A program made the translations under genes and the position numbers. 64,000 nucleotides of DNA from Yersinia enterocolitica (lineage in GTDB: Bacteria; Pseudomonadota; Gammaproteobacteria; Enterobacterales; Enterobacteriaceae), in contig NBTC02000002.1 of NCBI GenBank assembly GCA_002082245.2, positions 3,782,001 through 3,846,000 of the forward strand. The letters are read 5' to 3'. Position 1 is the stretch's first letter; each line of letters opens with the position of its first letter. Of the stretch, positions 1 to 9,677 are shown piece after piece. The notes below the pieces were generated by a model. That model was not told the origin of the DNA. It saw nothing but the letters and a program-made list of their open reading frames with translations, and did no database searches.

Positions 1-1131
1 CCTAATCCTGCCGTATTGATTGCCCGGGTTCGCGGCCTGCACTTGCCAGAGAAACATGTTAAATGGCAAGGGGAAGCAATCCCCGGAGGCTTATTCGATT
101 TCGCATTGTATTTCTACCATAACTATAAGCAATTACTGGCCAAAGGTAGCGGCCCTTATTTTTATTTACCAAAAATGCAATCCTATCAGGAAGCCGCCTG
201 GTGGAGTGATGTTTTCAACTTTACTGAGCAACGTTTCGATTTACCACAAGGCACCATCAAAGCCACGGTATTAATTGAAACATTACCCGCAGTATTCCAG
301 ATGGACGAGATCCTCTACCACCTGCGCCATCATATTGTTGCTCTCAATTGTGGCCGTTGGGACTATATCTTTAGTTATATCAAAACGCTGAAGAATCACA
401 GTGATCGTGTATTACCGGATCGCCAGTCAGTGACGATGACGAAACCTTTCCTCAGTGCCTACTCTCGCCTGCTGATCAAGACATGTCATAAGCGTGGTGC
501 GTTGGCGATGGGCGGCATGGCGGCCTTTATCCCGAATAAAGATGCAGAAAAGAATGCTCTGGTACTGGATAAAGTTCGTGCTGACAAAGAGTTGGAAGCC
601 AGCAATGGCCATGACGGTACTTGGGTTGCGCACCCAGGGCTGGCAGATACCGTGATGGAGGTCTTCAATCGGGTATTAGGTTCACGGCCAAATCAGTTAG
701 AGGTCACGCGTGAGCAGGATAAACCGATCACGGCTGCTGAGTTATTGGAGCCTTGCACTGGCGATCGTACTGAAGAAGGGATGCGAGCCAATATTCGGGT
801 GGCAGTGCAATATATTGAGGCATGGATCTCTGGCAATGGGTGCGTACCAATTTATGGCCTGATGGAAGATGCCGCAACAGCAGAGATTTCGCGTACTTCT
901 ATTTGGCAATGGATCCATCACCAGAAAAGCTTGAGTAATGGCCAGACGGTGACCAAAGAACTGTTCCGCAGCATGTTGAGTGAAGAAATGCAGGTAGTGA
1001 AGCTTGAGCTTGGCGCAGAGCGCTTTGATGGCGGGCGGTTTGAAGAAGCCGCGCGTCTGATGGAGCGAATTACAACACAAGACGAGCTTATCGACTTCCT
1101 GACGCTACCAGGCTATGCATTACTGGCCTAA
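1..1131 (+). CDS. aceB: Malate synthase A, C-terminal part (5' end outside window)
   Basis: Malate synthase A condenses glyoxylate with acetyl-CoA to give malate, the second step of the glyoxylate shunt, in the cytoplasm. The frame is open from base 1, so only the last 376 residues are present; the family is about 530 residues long, so roughly 155 N-terminal residues lie upstream. The malate synthase signature is visible as HHIVALNCGRWDYIFSY, starting near residue 110 of the visible part. The gene lies 172 bp upstream of aceA and in the same direction, as in the enterobacterial aceBAK operon. The promoter and IclR operator expected before aceB are not in the window. Recognition is by family motif and operon context. 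Confidence 0.97.
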   Translation, partial: PNPAVLIARVRGLHLPEKHVKWQGEAIPGGLFDFALYFYHNYKQLLAKGSGPYFYLPKMQSYQEAAWWSDVFNFTEQRFDLPQGTIKATVLIETLPAVFQMDEILYHLRHHIVALNCGRWDYIFSYIKTLKNHSDRVLPDRQSVTMTKPFLSAYSRLLIKTCHKRGALAMGGMAAFIPNKDAEKNALVLDKVRADKELEASNGHDGTWVAHPGLADTVMEVFNRVLGSRPNQLEVTREQDKPITAAELLEPCTGDRTEEGMRANIRVAVQYIEAWISGNGCVPIYGLMEDAATAEISRTSIWQWIHHQKSLSNGQTVTKELFRSMLSEEMQVVKLELGAERFDGGRFEEAARLMERITTQDELIDFLTLPGYALLA

Positions 1132-1134
1132 AAC

Positions 1135-1258
1135 ACTCTTCGTCCTTGAAGCCGCAGCGGTGTTAGCTACGTTCGTTCACCCGAATCACTGACTTGTGTC
1201 AGCTCATCGGGATTCGTTCGCTTGCTGCCTACCTGCAACTCCAATGACTTTGGGTATC
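1135..1258. repeat. ERIC element between aceB and aceA
   Basis: Near full-length (about 124 bp) imperfect palindrome with ERIC hallmarks: one end reads TCCTTGAAGCCGCAG, the other ACCTGCAACTCCAATGACTT, and the centre is CCGAATCACTGACTTGTGTCAGCTCATCGG folding on itself in two halves. It begins just after the aceB stop, so it should be transcribed within the aceBAK message. Confidence 0.88.
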
Positions 1259-1303
1259 ACACCCTATTTAACCCTACAAAATTGAATAATAAGGAATATC
1301 GCC

Positions 1304-2611
1304 ATGACTACCTCTCGTACTCAACAAATTCAGCAGTTGGAACAGGAATGGACATCGCCGCGCTGGAAAGGTATCACCCGACCATATAGCGCAGAAGAGG
1401 TGATTAAACTGCGCGGTTCAGTAAATCCTGAATGCACGCTGGCGCAGCACGGAGCACATAAACTGTGGGAATTACTGCATGGTGGTGCGCGCAAAGGGTA
1501 TATCAACTGTCTCGGTGCGTTAACCGGTGGTCAGGCTCTGCAACAAGCGAAAGCCGGTGTTGAGGCAATTTATCTGTCGGGCTGGCAGGTTGCCGCCGAT
1601 GCGAATACCGCCTCTAGCATGTATCCCGATCAGTCGTTATATCCAGTAGACTCGGTCCCTGCGGTGGTTAAAAGAATTAATAATAGCTTCCGCCGCGCGG
1701 ATCAGATTCAGTGGTCGAATAATATTGAACCGGGTAGCAAAGGGTATACCGACTATTTCCTGCCGATTGTGGCTGATGCTGAAGCCGGTTTTGGTGGTGT
1801 GCTGAATGCTTTTGAATTGATGAAAGCTATGATTGAAGCTGGCGCGGCGGGGGTGCATTTTGAAGACCAACTGGCTGCGGTGAAGAAATGTGGTCATATG
1901 GGCGGTAAGGTGTTGGTGCCGACTCAAGAAGCGATTCAAAAATTGGTTGCTGCCCGTTTAGCCGCCGATGTTCTGGGTGTGCCAACCTTGTTGATTGCCC
2001 GTACTGATGCTGATGCGGCTGATTTACTGACTTCTGATTGCGACCCATATGACAGTGAATTCGTGACCGGCGAGCGCACAGCCGAAGGCTTCTTCCGCAC
2101 ACATGCCGGTATTGAGCAAGCGATCAGCCGTGGTTTGGCCTATGCCCCTTATGCTGATTTGGTCTGGTGTGAAACCTCTACGCCGGACCTGGAACTGGCT
2201 AAACGCTTCGCGCAGGCGATTCATGCGAAATTCCCTGGTAAATTATTGGCTTATAACTGCTCGCCATCATTTAACTGGAAAAAGAATCTGACCGACCAGC
2301 AGATTGCCAGCTTCCAGGATGATCTGTCGGCGATGGGTTACAAATACCAGTTTATTACCCTGGCAGGCATCCACAGCATGTGGTTCAACATGTTTGATTT
2401 AGCCCATGCTTATGCGCAGGGCGAAGGCATGAAGCACTATGTTGAGAAAGTGCAGCAGCCAGAATTTGCATCAGCTGAGCGCGGTTATACCTTTGCATCC
2501 CATCAGCAAGAAGTGGGTACGGGCTACTTTGATAAAGTCACCAATATCATTCAGGGTGGCGAATCATCGGTGACGGCATTGACTGGCTCGACGGAAGAAC
2601 AGCAATTCTAA
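1304..2611 (+). CDS. aceA: Isocitrate lyase
   Basis: Isocitrate lyase splits isocitrate into succinate and glyoxylate, diverting carbon from the TCA cycle into the glyoxylate shunt during growth on acetate or fatty acids. The protein is 435 residues, the usual length for the enterobacterial enzyme (434 in E. coli). The catalytic loop KKCGH is at residues 194-198, with the active-site cysteine at 196. The ATG follows AAGGAATATCGCC, a clear ribosome-binding site. It is the middle gene of aceBAK, 172 bp after aceB and 73 bp before the chosen aceK start. Expression is expected to follow IclR control at the upstream aceB promoter, inferred from the neighbouring iclR gene. Confidence 0.98.
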   Translation: MTTSRTQQIQQLEQEWTSPRWKGITRPYSAEEVIKLRGSVNPECTLAQHGAHKLWELLHGGARKGYINCLGALTGGQALQQAKAGVEAIYLSGWQVAADANTASSMYPDQSLYPVDSVPAVVKRINNSFRRADQIQWSNNIEPGSKGYTDYFLPIVADAEAGFGGVLNAFELMKAMIEAGAAGVHFEDQLAAVKKCGHMGGKVLVPTQEAIQKLVAARLAADVLGVPTLLIARTDADAADLLTSDCDPYDSEFVTGERTAEGFFRTHAGIEQAISRGLAYAPYADLVWCETSTPDLELAKRFAQAIHAKFPGKLLAYNCSPSFNWKKNLTDQQIASFQDDLSAMGYKYQFITLAGIHSMWFNMFDLAHAYAQGEGMKHYVEKVQQPEFASAERGYTFASHQQEVGTGYFDKVTNIIQGGESSVTALTGSTEEQQF

Positions 2612-2641
2612 ATGCGGTTTGATTGAACGCGTGTCTTTCAG

Positions 2642-2661
2642 GAGCCTGCATATGCAGGCTC
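2642..2661 (+). repeat. Perfect 20-bp palindrome in the aceA-aceK gap
   Basis: GAGCCTGCATATGCAGGCTC is its own reverse complement. It sits 31 bp after the aceA stop and 23 bp before the proposed aceK ATG at 2685. It can form a hairpin in the mRNA or a cruciform. There is no T-run after it, so it is not a classical terminator. In E. coli the same gap carries REP hairpins linked to lower aceK than aceA output; this palindrome is a different sequence that could play the same part (inference). Confidence 0.7.
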
Positions 2662-2684
2662 TGTTCCGTATGGCGGGGGTGAGT

Positions 2685-4412
2685 ATGGCGGTAAAACTGG
2701 AACGATTAATCGCTCAGACAATCTTGCAGGGCTTCGATGCACAATATGGTCGCTTTCTAGAGGTTACTGCCAGCGCTCAACACCGTTTTGAGCAGGCGGA
2801 CTGGCATGCCGTTCAGCAGGCGATGAAGAAGCGTATTCACCTCTATGACCACCATGTCGGTCTGGTGGTTGAGCAACTAAAGCACATCACCGATCAGCGC
2901 TGTTTTGATGCAGAATTTCTGGCACGGGTAAAAGAGATCTACACCGAGTTGTTGCCGGATTACCCGCGTTTTGAAATTGCGGAGAGTTTTTTTAATTCTG
3001 TTTACTGCCGCTTGTTTAAGCACCGTGATTTAACGCCGGATAAGCTGTTTGTTTTCAGCTCGCAACCGGAGCGGCGCTTTCGTGAGATCCCCCGCCCGTT
3101 AGCGCGCGATTTTTCCCCAAAAGGGGATCTGAGTGGCATGTTGCAGATGGTTCTTAGTGATTTGCCGCTACGTTTGCCGTGGGAAGATCTGCCGCGTGAT
3201 ATCGGCTATATCACAGAGGCTCTTCGGCAAGCATTCCCTGATGAGCAACTGATAGGCGCACGGTTTCAAATCGCTAATGAACTGTTTTATCGCAATAAAG
3301 CGGCTTGGTTAGTCGGTAAGTTGCGGTTGGCTGAAGGGGTTTATCCCTTCCTGCTCCCCATCCATCACAATGAATCTGGAGCCCTATTTATTGATACTTG
3401 CCTCACCGGTAAAGCGGAGGCCAGCATTGTGTTCGGTTTTGCTCGCTCTTACTTTATGGTTTATGCCCCGCTGCCAGCGGCAATGGTGGAATGGCTACGG
3501 GAAATATTACCGGGTAAATCGACAGCTGAGCTGTATATGGCAATTGGTTGCCAGAAACACGGCAAAACTGAAAGTTATCGTGAATACCTCACCTTTGTTC
3601 ATCAATCCAGTGAACAGTTTATTATCGCCCCAGGGGTTAAAGGCATGGTGATGCTGGTGTTTACCCTACCGTCATTTGATCGGGTATTTAAGGTCATTAA
3701 GGATCAGTTTGCGCCGCAAAAAGAGGTCAGCCAGGCACGAGTTTTAGAGTGCTATCAATTGGTTAAAGAGCATGACCGCGTCGGGCGCATGGCGGATACT
3801 CAAGAGTATGAGAATTTTGTTATTGATAAGCAGCGGATAAGCCCGGAGTTACTGGCCGAACTACAACGGGAAGTGCCGGAAAAGTTAGAAGATTTAGGCG
3901 ACCAAATCATTATTAAGCATCTCTATATGGAGCGGCGGATGACGCCATTGAACCTTTATATGGAGCAGGCCAATGATCAGCAACTAAAGGATGCTATCGA
4001 GGAGTATGGTAATGCCATTAAGCAGTTGGCTGCGGCAAATATCTTCCCCGGTGATATGTTATTTAAGAACTTTGGTGTGACCCGCCATGGTCGCGTGGTG
4101 TTCTATGATTACGATGAAATTTGCTATATGACAGAGGTGAATTTCCGCGATATTCCGCCAGCGCGCTACCCGGAAGATGAGATGGCCAGCGAGCCGTGGT
4201 ATAGCGTATCGCCCAATGATGTATTCCCTGAAGAGTTTCGTCATTTCTTATGCACTGATCTGAAAATACGGCATTTTTTTGAGGAGATGCACAGCGACCT
4301 GTTTCACGCCAGCTATTGGCGTGGGTTGCAGCAGCGTATTAAGGACGGGCATGTGGAGGATGTTTTTGCCTATCGCCGTAAGCAGCGCTTCTCACAGCGG
4401 ACGTTAAATTAA
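2685..4412 (+). CDS. aceK: Isocitrate dehydrogenase kinase/phosphatase
   Basis: AceK phosphorylates and dephosphorylates isocitrate dehydrogenase, setting the split between the TCA cycle and the glyoxylate shunt. I chose ATG 2685 ([11 protein letters not shown]), which gives 575 residues, matching the family (578 in E. coli), and has GGGGGTGAG just upstream. An earlier in-frame TTG at 2619 would add 22 residues, but these include the 20-bp palindrome and have no family counterpart. The C-terminal half carries the kinase-like fold, with the stretch ending VIKDQF around residue 340 and [13 protein letters not shown] followed by [10 protein letters not shown] near 455-480. It is the last gene of aceBAK. 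A bifunctional enzyme is expected from the family; nothing looks truncated. Confidence 0.96.
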   Translation: MAVKLERLIAQTILQGFDAQYGRFLEVTASAQHRFEQADWHAVQQAMKKRIHLYDHHVGLVVEQLKHITDQRCFDAEFLARVKEIYTELLPDYPRFEIAESFFNSVYCRLFKHRDLTPDKLFVFSSQPERRFREIPRPLARDFSPKGDLSGMLQMVLSDLPLRLPWEDLPRDIGYITEALRQAFPDEQLIGARFQIANELFYRNKAAWLVGKLRLAEGVYPFLLPIHHNESGALFIDTCLTGKAEASIVFGFARSYFMVYAPLPAAMVEWLREILPGKSTAELYMAIGCQKHGKTESYREYLTFVHQSSEQFIIAPGVKGMVMLVFTLPSFDRVFKVIKDQFAPQKEVSQARVLECYQLVKEHDRVGRMADTQEYENFVIDKQRISPELLAELQREVPEKLEDLGDQIIIKHLYMERRMTPLNLYMEQANDQQLKDAIEEYGNAIKQLAAANIFPGDMLFKNFGVTRHGRVVFYDYDEICYMTEVNFRDIPPARYPEDEMASEPWYSVSPNDVFPEEFRHFLCTDLKIRHFFEEMHSDLFHASYWRGLQQRIKDGHVEDVFAYRRKQRFSQRTLN

Positions 4413-4668
4413 CGGCTACTGCGCGTGCGGATTTTGGGTTTGCGCTGTGCTCGAACTCCTCACGTATTACATATACGCTCCGGGTTCTGCGCGCAGGGCG
4501 TACCCAAACTCCTTTCGCTCGCTACGCCTTGATTGAATACAAGCGCGTAAGCGACCGGAGCGCCCCGAGGCGCGGTAAACCCGTTGATCATTGCGCTTAA
4601 TCTACGGCGTCTTTACCATCTGCCTGTTCTCACCGAACGAAAAAGTTTTTATGCATTCGATTTTTTAA
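4413..4668. other. aceK-iclR convergent gap with dispersed GC-rich repeat
   Basis: This 256-bp gap holds a block at about 4458-4512 (CCTCACGTATTACATATACG then CTCCGGGTTCTGCGCGCAGG) that resembles a block at 53339-53392 before ghxP. The two share CCTCACGTA, a variable centre, TACGCTCCGG, TGCGCGC and CCAAACT. I take them as copies of a dispersed intergenic repeat whose name I cannot assign with certainty. No strong T-tailed terminator is visible. Confidence 0.5.
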
Positions 4669-5508
4669 CTAATTACGATTCCCGCCACCATAGGATTGAG
4701 TGATTTCTTTCGCAGCATGAATAACCAGTGCGCCAAGTTCGGTGACGCGGTCGTCGGTAATGCGTGATACCGGGCCGGAGATAGAGATTGCGGCAAAGGC
4801 TTCATGGTGTTCATCGAACAGACAAGCGGCGATACAACGCAAGCCGAGGGCATGTTCTTCATCATCAAATGAATAACCTTGCTTGCGAGTCAGTGCCAGA
4901 TTCTCTTTCAGGCTGGCTGGATTGGTACGGGTATGTTGGGTATATGCGTGCAGCCCTTTCTTATGTAACAACTGCACTAATTGATCATCTGTCAGGGTAG
5001 AGAGAAAGGCTTTACCCGCACCGGAAGCATGCATTGGCAGTTTGCCACCAATGGGGGCTGACATGCGCATTAGCGCAGTACATTGTACTTGATCGATAAT
5101 AATGGCCTGGTAGTCGCTATGGTCGAGTACCGCCAGGTTGACGGTTTCGCCTGATTCATCCATCAAACGGCGTAGCATCGGATGCACCATGGCCAGCAAA
5201 TTGCGGCTTTGCAGGAAGCTACTGCCGACAATAAAGGCGTGAGCCCCCATGGTCCAAAGCCCTAAATCCCCCACCTGACGGACAAAACCTTGCTGTTGCA
5301 TGGTTGTCAGCAGGCGATGAGTGGTAGAATTCGGCAACCCCGCCTGTTGTGCTAAATCCGTCAGGGCGACACTGCCTTGTGATTCGGAAATATATTCCAG
5401 TAATTTAAGCCCGCGCGTTAATGACTGAACCTGACCGGTTGCTGTCGGGGTGGTTTGTGCAGCTGCCTTGGGTTTTTTCCCCCGTTTAATCGGAATCGGT
5501 AACGCCAT
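4669..5508 (-). CDS. iclR: Acetate operon repressor IclR
   Basis: IclR represses aceBAK and its own gene; glyoxylate and pyruvate modulate it. ATG 5508 (MALPIPIKRGKKPKA) gives 279 residues and follows AGAGGTGG at good spacing; the upstream in-frame ATG at 5523 overlaps that ribosome-binding site and is less likely. An N-terminal basic tail leads into a winged helix-turn-helix (about residues 25-90, including LAQQAGLPNSTTHRLLTTMQ). The C-terminal effector domain follows (about 105-270, with GKLPMHASGAGKAFL and EEHALGLRCIAACLFDEH). The gene converges on aceK and diverges from metH. An IclR-like operator lies 25 bp upstream of the start, which fits autoregulation. Confidence 0.97.
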   Translation of the reverse strand: MALPIPIKRGKKPKAAAQTTPTATGQVQSLTRGLKLLEYISESQGSVALTDLAQQAGLPNSTTHRLLTTMQQQGFVRQVGDLGLWTMGAHAFIVGSSFLQSRNLLAMVHPMLRRLMDESGETVNLAVLDHSDYQAIIIDQVQCTALMRMSAPIGGKLPMHASGAGKAFLSTLTDDQLVQLLHKKGLHAYTQHTRTNPASLKENLALTRKQGYSFDDEEHALGLRCIAACLFDEHHEAFAAISISGPVSRITDDRVTELGALVIHAAKEITQSYGGGNRN

Positions 5509-5532
5509 AAATCCACCTCTCATCTATTTTTA

Positions 5533-5547
5533 TGGAATTCATTTTCG
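5533..5547 (-). promoter_or_regulatory. Candidate IclR operator before iclR
   Basis: TGGAATTCATTTTCG matches the IclR palindrome TGGAAATNATTTCCA at 11 of 14 defined positions and lies 25 bp upstream of the iclR ATG. The consensus is from established E. coli work; the site call is mine by eye. Confidence 0.5.
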
Positions 5548-5674
5548 TTTTTCAATTATGCATGCAAACGATAGAAAACGCTCATCCGATGAGTCGGTTT
5601 CTCTACCTGAAAAAGTCTCAACTGCTAGCGGACTCATTACATTGATAACTTGTGCTAGGATGACAGACGGGTTT

Positions 5675-5799
5675 ATACCCGTCATCTTTCAAGATGCAGG
5701 GTTGTTGGCTGCCGTCACTCACCCAAGTCATTGAGTTATCTCAACTCCTTGGGTTCATTTCGTTGCCGCCGACCTGCAACTCGAAATCTATTGGGTATA
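5675..5799. repeat. ERIC element between iclR and metH
   Basis: About 125 bp, beginning TATACCCGTCATCTTTCAAG with ATGCAGGGTTGTTGGCTG and ending ACCTGCAACTCG...TTGGGTATA. The central fold is CCCAAGTCATTGAGTTATCTCAACTCCTTGGG in two arms. It ends about 90 bp before the metH start and should lie within or close to the metH leader. Confidence 0.85.
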
Positions 5800-5890
5800 T
5801 AGGGATGAATTTTTCAGCATGTCTGATACAAATAAACAACCAAGATGCGTCGGGTAATGGCAAAGCAACAGGGTAAAGAGGCGACAGACA

Positions 5891-8800
5891 GTGGTGGACA
5901 CAGTATTAAACAATAAGGTTAAGCAATTGCATCAGCAACTGGCACAACGGATCCTGGTGCTGGACGGTGGTATGGGCACGATGATCCAGAGCTATCGGCT
6001 GGAAGAGGCTGATTATCGTGGAGCGCGCTTTGCTGATTGGCCAAGTGATCTGAAAGGCAACAACGACTTATTGGTGCTATCTAAACCGGAAGTCATTATC
6101 GCCATTCACAATGCCTACCTTGAAGCGGGCGCTGATATTCTCGAAACCAATACATTTAACTCCACCACCATTGCGATGGCGGATTATCAGATGGAGTCGC
6201 TGTCAGCCGAAATTAACTATGAAGCTGCTCGGTTGGCTCGGATTTGCGCTGATGAATGGACCGCCCGTACCCCAGAAAAGCCGCGCTATGTTGCCGGGGT
6301 TCTTGGCCCAACCAACCGTACCGCGTCGATCTCGCCTAAAGTTAATGATCCGGCGTTCCGTAATGTCAGTTTTGATCAGTTGGTTGAGGCTTATCGGGAG
6401 TCTACCCGCGCCTTGATTGAAGGTGGTGTTGATCTGATTATGATCGAGACGGTCTTCGATACCCTTAATGCAAAAGCGGCTACCTTTGCTGTTGAGTCTG
6501 AATTTGAAGCCATGGGTGTGCTGTTGCCGGTGATGATTTCCGGCACTATTACCGATGCCTCGGGCCGGACATTATCAGGCCAAACCACAGAAGCTTTTTA
6601 TAACTCGCTGCGCCACGTTAAACCGCTCTCTTTTGGCCTGAACTGCGCGTTGGGGCCGGATGAATTACGTCAATATGTGGCGGAGTTATCCCGTATCTCT
6701 GAATATTATGTCAGTGCGCACCCGAATGCCGGTTTGCCTAATGCTTTTGGTGAATACGATCTGGAAGCCAAAGAGATGGCCGAACAGATTGGTGAGTGGG
6801 CACGGGCTGGATTTTTGAATATTGTCGGTGGTTGTTGTGGTACCACACCACGACATATTGCGGCGATGGTTAAAGCCGTCGCTGGCGTCACTCCGCGCCC
6901 GTTGCCGGATATTGCAGTGGCTTGCCGTCTGGCTGGTCTGGAACCGCTGACTATCGATGCCAACTCGCTATTTGTTAACGTCGGCGAGCGCACCAACGTC
7001 ACCGGTTCGGCTCGTTTTAAGCGGCTGATAAAAGAAGATAAATATGATGAAGCGCTGGATGTAGCCCGCCAACAGGTTGAAAGCGGCGCGCAGATCATCG
7101 ATATCAATATGGATGAGGGGATGTTGGACGCAGAAGCCGCGATGATGCGCTTCCTCAATCTGATTGCCGGTGAACCAGATATCGCCCGGGTGCCAATCAT
7201 GATCGACTCCTCTAAGTGGGATGTGATCGAAAAAGGCCTGAAATGTATTCAAGGCAAAGGAATTGTTAACTCTATTTCGATGAAAGAGGGCGAAGCTGCC
7301 TTTATCCATCACGCTAAGCTGGTGCGCCGTTATGGTGCTGCCATGGTTGTGATGGCATTTGATGAAACCGGGCAGGCGGATACCCGTGCGCGTAAAATCG
7401 AAATCTGCCGCCGCGCTTATAAGATATTGACCGAAACTGTCGGCTTCCCGCCGGAAGACATCATCTTCGATCCCAATATTTTCGCCGTGGCGACGGGGAT
7501 TGAAGAGCATAACAACTATGCGGTCGACTTTATTGAAGCATGCGCCGATATCAAAGCTGAGCTCCCTCATGCCATGATTTCAGGTGGTGTCTCCAACGTC
7601 TCCTTCTCATTCCGCGGTAATGATCCGGTACGTGAGGCGATCCATGCTGTTTTCCTCTATTACGCTATCCGTAATGGCATGGATATGGGGATCGTCAACG
7701 CTGGCCAACTGGCGATCTATGATGATCTGTCGGATGAGCTGCGTGATGCGGTGGAAGATGTGATCCTTAATCACCGTAGCGACAGCACTGAGCGGTTGTT
7801 GGATCTGGCCGAAAAATATCGCAGCAGCAAAAGTGGTGAAGTGGCAATTCAACAAGCGGAGTGGCGTGGCTGGGATGTAAAAAAACGGCTGGAATATTCA
7901 CTGGTTAAAGGCATCACTGAGTTTATCGAGCTGGATACCGAAGAAGCCCGTCAGCAGGCTGAGCGGCCAATCGAGGTTATCGAAGGGCCATTGATGGCCG
8001 GGATGAATGTGGTTGGTGACCTGTTCGGTGAAGGGAAAATGTTCCTGCCACAAGTGGTAAAATCTGCCCGAGTGATGAAACAGGCAGTAGCCTATCTCGA
8101 ACCTTATATTGAAGCCAGTAAGCAGAAAGGCACTACCGCGGGCAAAATCCTGCTGGCAACGGTTAAAGGTGATGTGCACGATATCGGCAAAAACATTGTG
8201 GGTGTGGTTTTACAGTGTAATAACTATGAGATCATCGATCTGGGTGTGATGGTGCCGACCGAAAAAATCCTGCGCACGGCGCGGGAGGAAAAGGTCGATA
8301 TCATCGGCTTGTCCGGCCTGATAACCCCGTCGCTGGATGAAATGGTTAACGTTGCCAAAGAGATGGAGCGACAGGGTTTTACCTTGCCGTTATTGATTGG
8401 CGGCGCGACCACCTCGAAAGCCCATACCGCGGTTAAAATCGAACAGAACTACAGTGGTTCCACCACTTACGTCTCCAATGCCTCACGCAGCGTTGGCGTG
8501 GTTTCAGCGTTGTTATCTGACACGCAGCGTGATGATTTCGTAGCAAAAACGCGCAAAGAATATGAAACCGTCCGTATTCAGCATGCACGTAAAAAACCGC
8601 GAACTCCGCCGGTCAGTTTACAAATCGCGCGGGATAACCAAACCGTAATCGATTGGGAAAGTTATACGCCGCCAGTCGCCCATAAATTAGGTGTGCAGCC
8701 TGTCGAGGCCAGTATCGAAACTCTGCGCAATTATATCGACTGGACGCCATTCTTTATGACCTGGTCGTTGGCGGGTAAATACCCACGTATTTTGGAAGAT

Positions 8801-9586
8801 GAGGTGGTCGGCGAAGAGGCTAAACGCCTATTTGCCGATGCCAATGAACTGCTGGATAAATTGTCGGCAGAAAACTTGCTGCATCCGAAAGGCGTGGTGG
8901 GGATATTCCCAGCTAACAGCGTCGGCGATGATATCGAAGTTTATCGCGATGAGCGGCGTGAGGATGTGCTGGTGGTCAGCCATCATCTGCGCCAACAAAC
9001 CGAGAAGACCGACTTCCCGAACTATTGCCTGGCAGATTATGTTGCACCTAAATCTAGTGGCAAGATTGATTACTACGGAGCATTTGCTGTCACTGGTGGC
9101 TTGGAAGAAGATGCCTTGGCCGAGGCTTATGATGCTCAGCATGATGATTACAATAAAATCATGATTAAGGCCTTGTCAGACCGTCTGGCAGAAGCTTTTG
9201 CAGAATATCTGCATGAGCGGGTACGTAAGGTGTATTGGGGCTTTGCACCGAATGAAAACCTGAGCAACGAGGAATTGGTGCGCGAGAACTACCAAGGGAT
9301 TCGCCCAGCACCGGGGTATCCGGCTTGCCCGGAACATACTGAAAAAGGCCAAATCTGGCAGTTGCTGGATGTAGAAACTCACACTGGCATGAAGTTGACC
9401 GAATCCTACGCCATGTGGCCGGGTGCCTCGGTATCAGGCTGGTATTTCAGCCATCCAGACAGTAAATACTTTGCGGTGGCACAGATTCAGCGTGATCAGG
9501 TGGAAGATTATGCCGCCCGTAAGGGGATGCCGGTAGCGGAGGTTGAGCGCTGGTTAGCCCCGAACTTGGGTTATGATGCCGACTGA
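5891..9586 (+). CDS. metH: Cobalamin-dependent methionine synthase
   Basis: MetH transfers the methyl group of 5-methyltetrahydrofolate to homocysteine through cobalamin, the last step of methionine synthesis. At 1231 residues it is close to the E. coli protein (1227). Four modules are visible in order. The homocysteine domain has zinc ligands in GGCCGTT (about 310) and GLNCALG upstream. The folate domain begins near [14 protein letters not shown]. The cobalamin domain carries GDVHDIGKN, whose histidine ligates cobalt. The reactivation domain has the SAM-binding [10 protein letters not shown] near 1140. The start is GTG 5891, directly followed by a second GTG at 5894; AAAGAGGCG lies upstream. 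I did not find a cobalamin riboswitch; the leader is mostly ERIC sequence. Confidence 0.98.
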   Translation: MVDTVLNNKVKQLHQQLAQRILVLDGGMGTMIQSYRLEEADYRGARFADWPSDLKGNNDLLVLSKPEVIIAIHNAYLEAGADILETNTFNSTTIAMADYQMESLSAEINYEAARLARICADEWTARTPEKPRYVAGVLGPTNRTASISPKVNDPAFRNVSFDQLVEAYRESTRALIEGGVDLIMIETVFDTLNAKAATFAVESEFEAMGVLLPVMISGTITDASGRTLSGQTTEAFYNSLRHVKPLSFGLNCALGPDELRQYVAELSRISEYYVSAHPNAGLPNAFGEYDLEAKEMAEQIGEWARAGFLNIVGGCCGTTPRHIAAMVKAVAGVTPRPLPDIAVACRLAGLEPLTIDANSLFVNVGERTNVTGSARFKRLIKEDKYDEALDVARQQVESGAQIIDINMDEGMLDAEAAMMRFLNLIAGEPDIARVPIMIDSSKWDVIEKGLKCIQGKGIVNSISMKEGEAAFIHHAKLVRRYGAAMVVMAFDETGQADTRARKIEICRRAYKILTETVGFPPEDIIFDPNIFAVATGIEEHNNYAVDFIEACADIKAELPHAMISGGVSNVSFSFRGNDPVREAIHAVFLYYAIRNGMDMGIVNAGQLAIYDDLSDELRDAVEDVILNHRSDSTERLLDLAEKYRSSKSGEVAIQQAEWRGWDVKKRLEYSLVKGITEFIELDTEEARQQAERPIEVIEGPLMAGMNVVGDLFGEGKMFLPQVVKSARVMKQAVAYLEPYIEASKQKGTTAGKILLATVKGDVHDIGKNIVGVVLQCNNYEIIDLGVMVPTEKILRTAREEKVDIIGLSGLITPSLDEMVNVAKEMERQGFTLPLLIGGATTSKAHTAVKIEQNYSGSTTYVSNASRSVGVVSALLSDTQRDDFVAKTRKEYETVRIQHARKKPRTPPVSLQIARDNQTVIDWESYTPPVAHKLGVQPVEASIETLRNYIDWTPFFMTWSLAGKYPRILEDEVVGEEAKRLFADANELLDKLSAENLLHPKGVVGIFPANSVGDDIEVYRDERREDVLVVSHHLRQQTEKTDFPNYCLADYVAPKSSGKIDYYGAFAVTGGLEEDALAEAYDAQHDDYNKIMIKALSDRLAEAFAEYLHERVRKVYWGFAPNENLSNEELVRENYQGIRPAPGYPACPEHTEKGQIWQLLDVETHTGMKLTESYAMWPGASVSGWYFSHPDSKYFAVAQIQRDQVEDYAARKGMPVAEVERWLAPNLGYDAD

Positions 9587-9613
9587 TAGTTAAGTTAGTT
9601 GTTAAGTAAAATG

Positions 9614-9648
9614 AAAGGAGATAGCCGTGATGACTATCTCCTTTTTTA
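9614..9648. terminator. Terminator between metH and tpsA (convergent)
   Basis: The stem AAAGGAGATAG pairs with CTATCTCCTTT around a 9-base loop, followed by a T-run on the plus strand (metH). On the minus strand the tail is only moderately T-rich, so it may act weakly for tpsA as well. Confidence 0.85.
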
Positions 9649-9677
9649 ATGCTCTTTAACCAAGTGGTTTGCGCGCT

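Noticed and set aside
5608..5620. MetR-like site TGAA-N5-CTCA before metH
   Set aside because: One half-site is imperfect and it lies more than 270 bp upstream of metH beyond an ERIC; too weak to list as a feature.
5800..5890. Cobalamin riboswitch before metH
   Set aside because: The B12 box and surrounding helices are not seen; only about 90 bp lie between the ERIC and the start codon.
6706..7570. Long open frames antisense to metH
   Set aside because: They are shadows of the strongly biased metH codons; metH itself is complete with all motifs.
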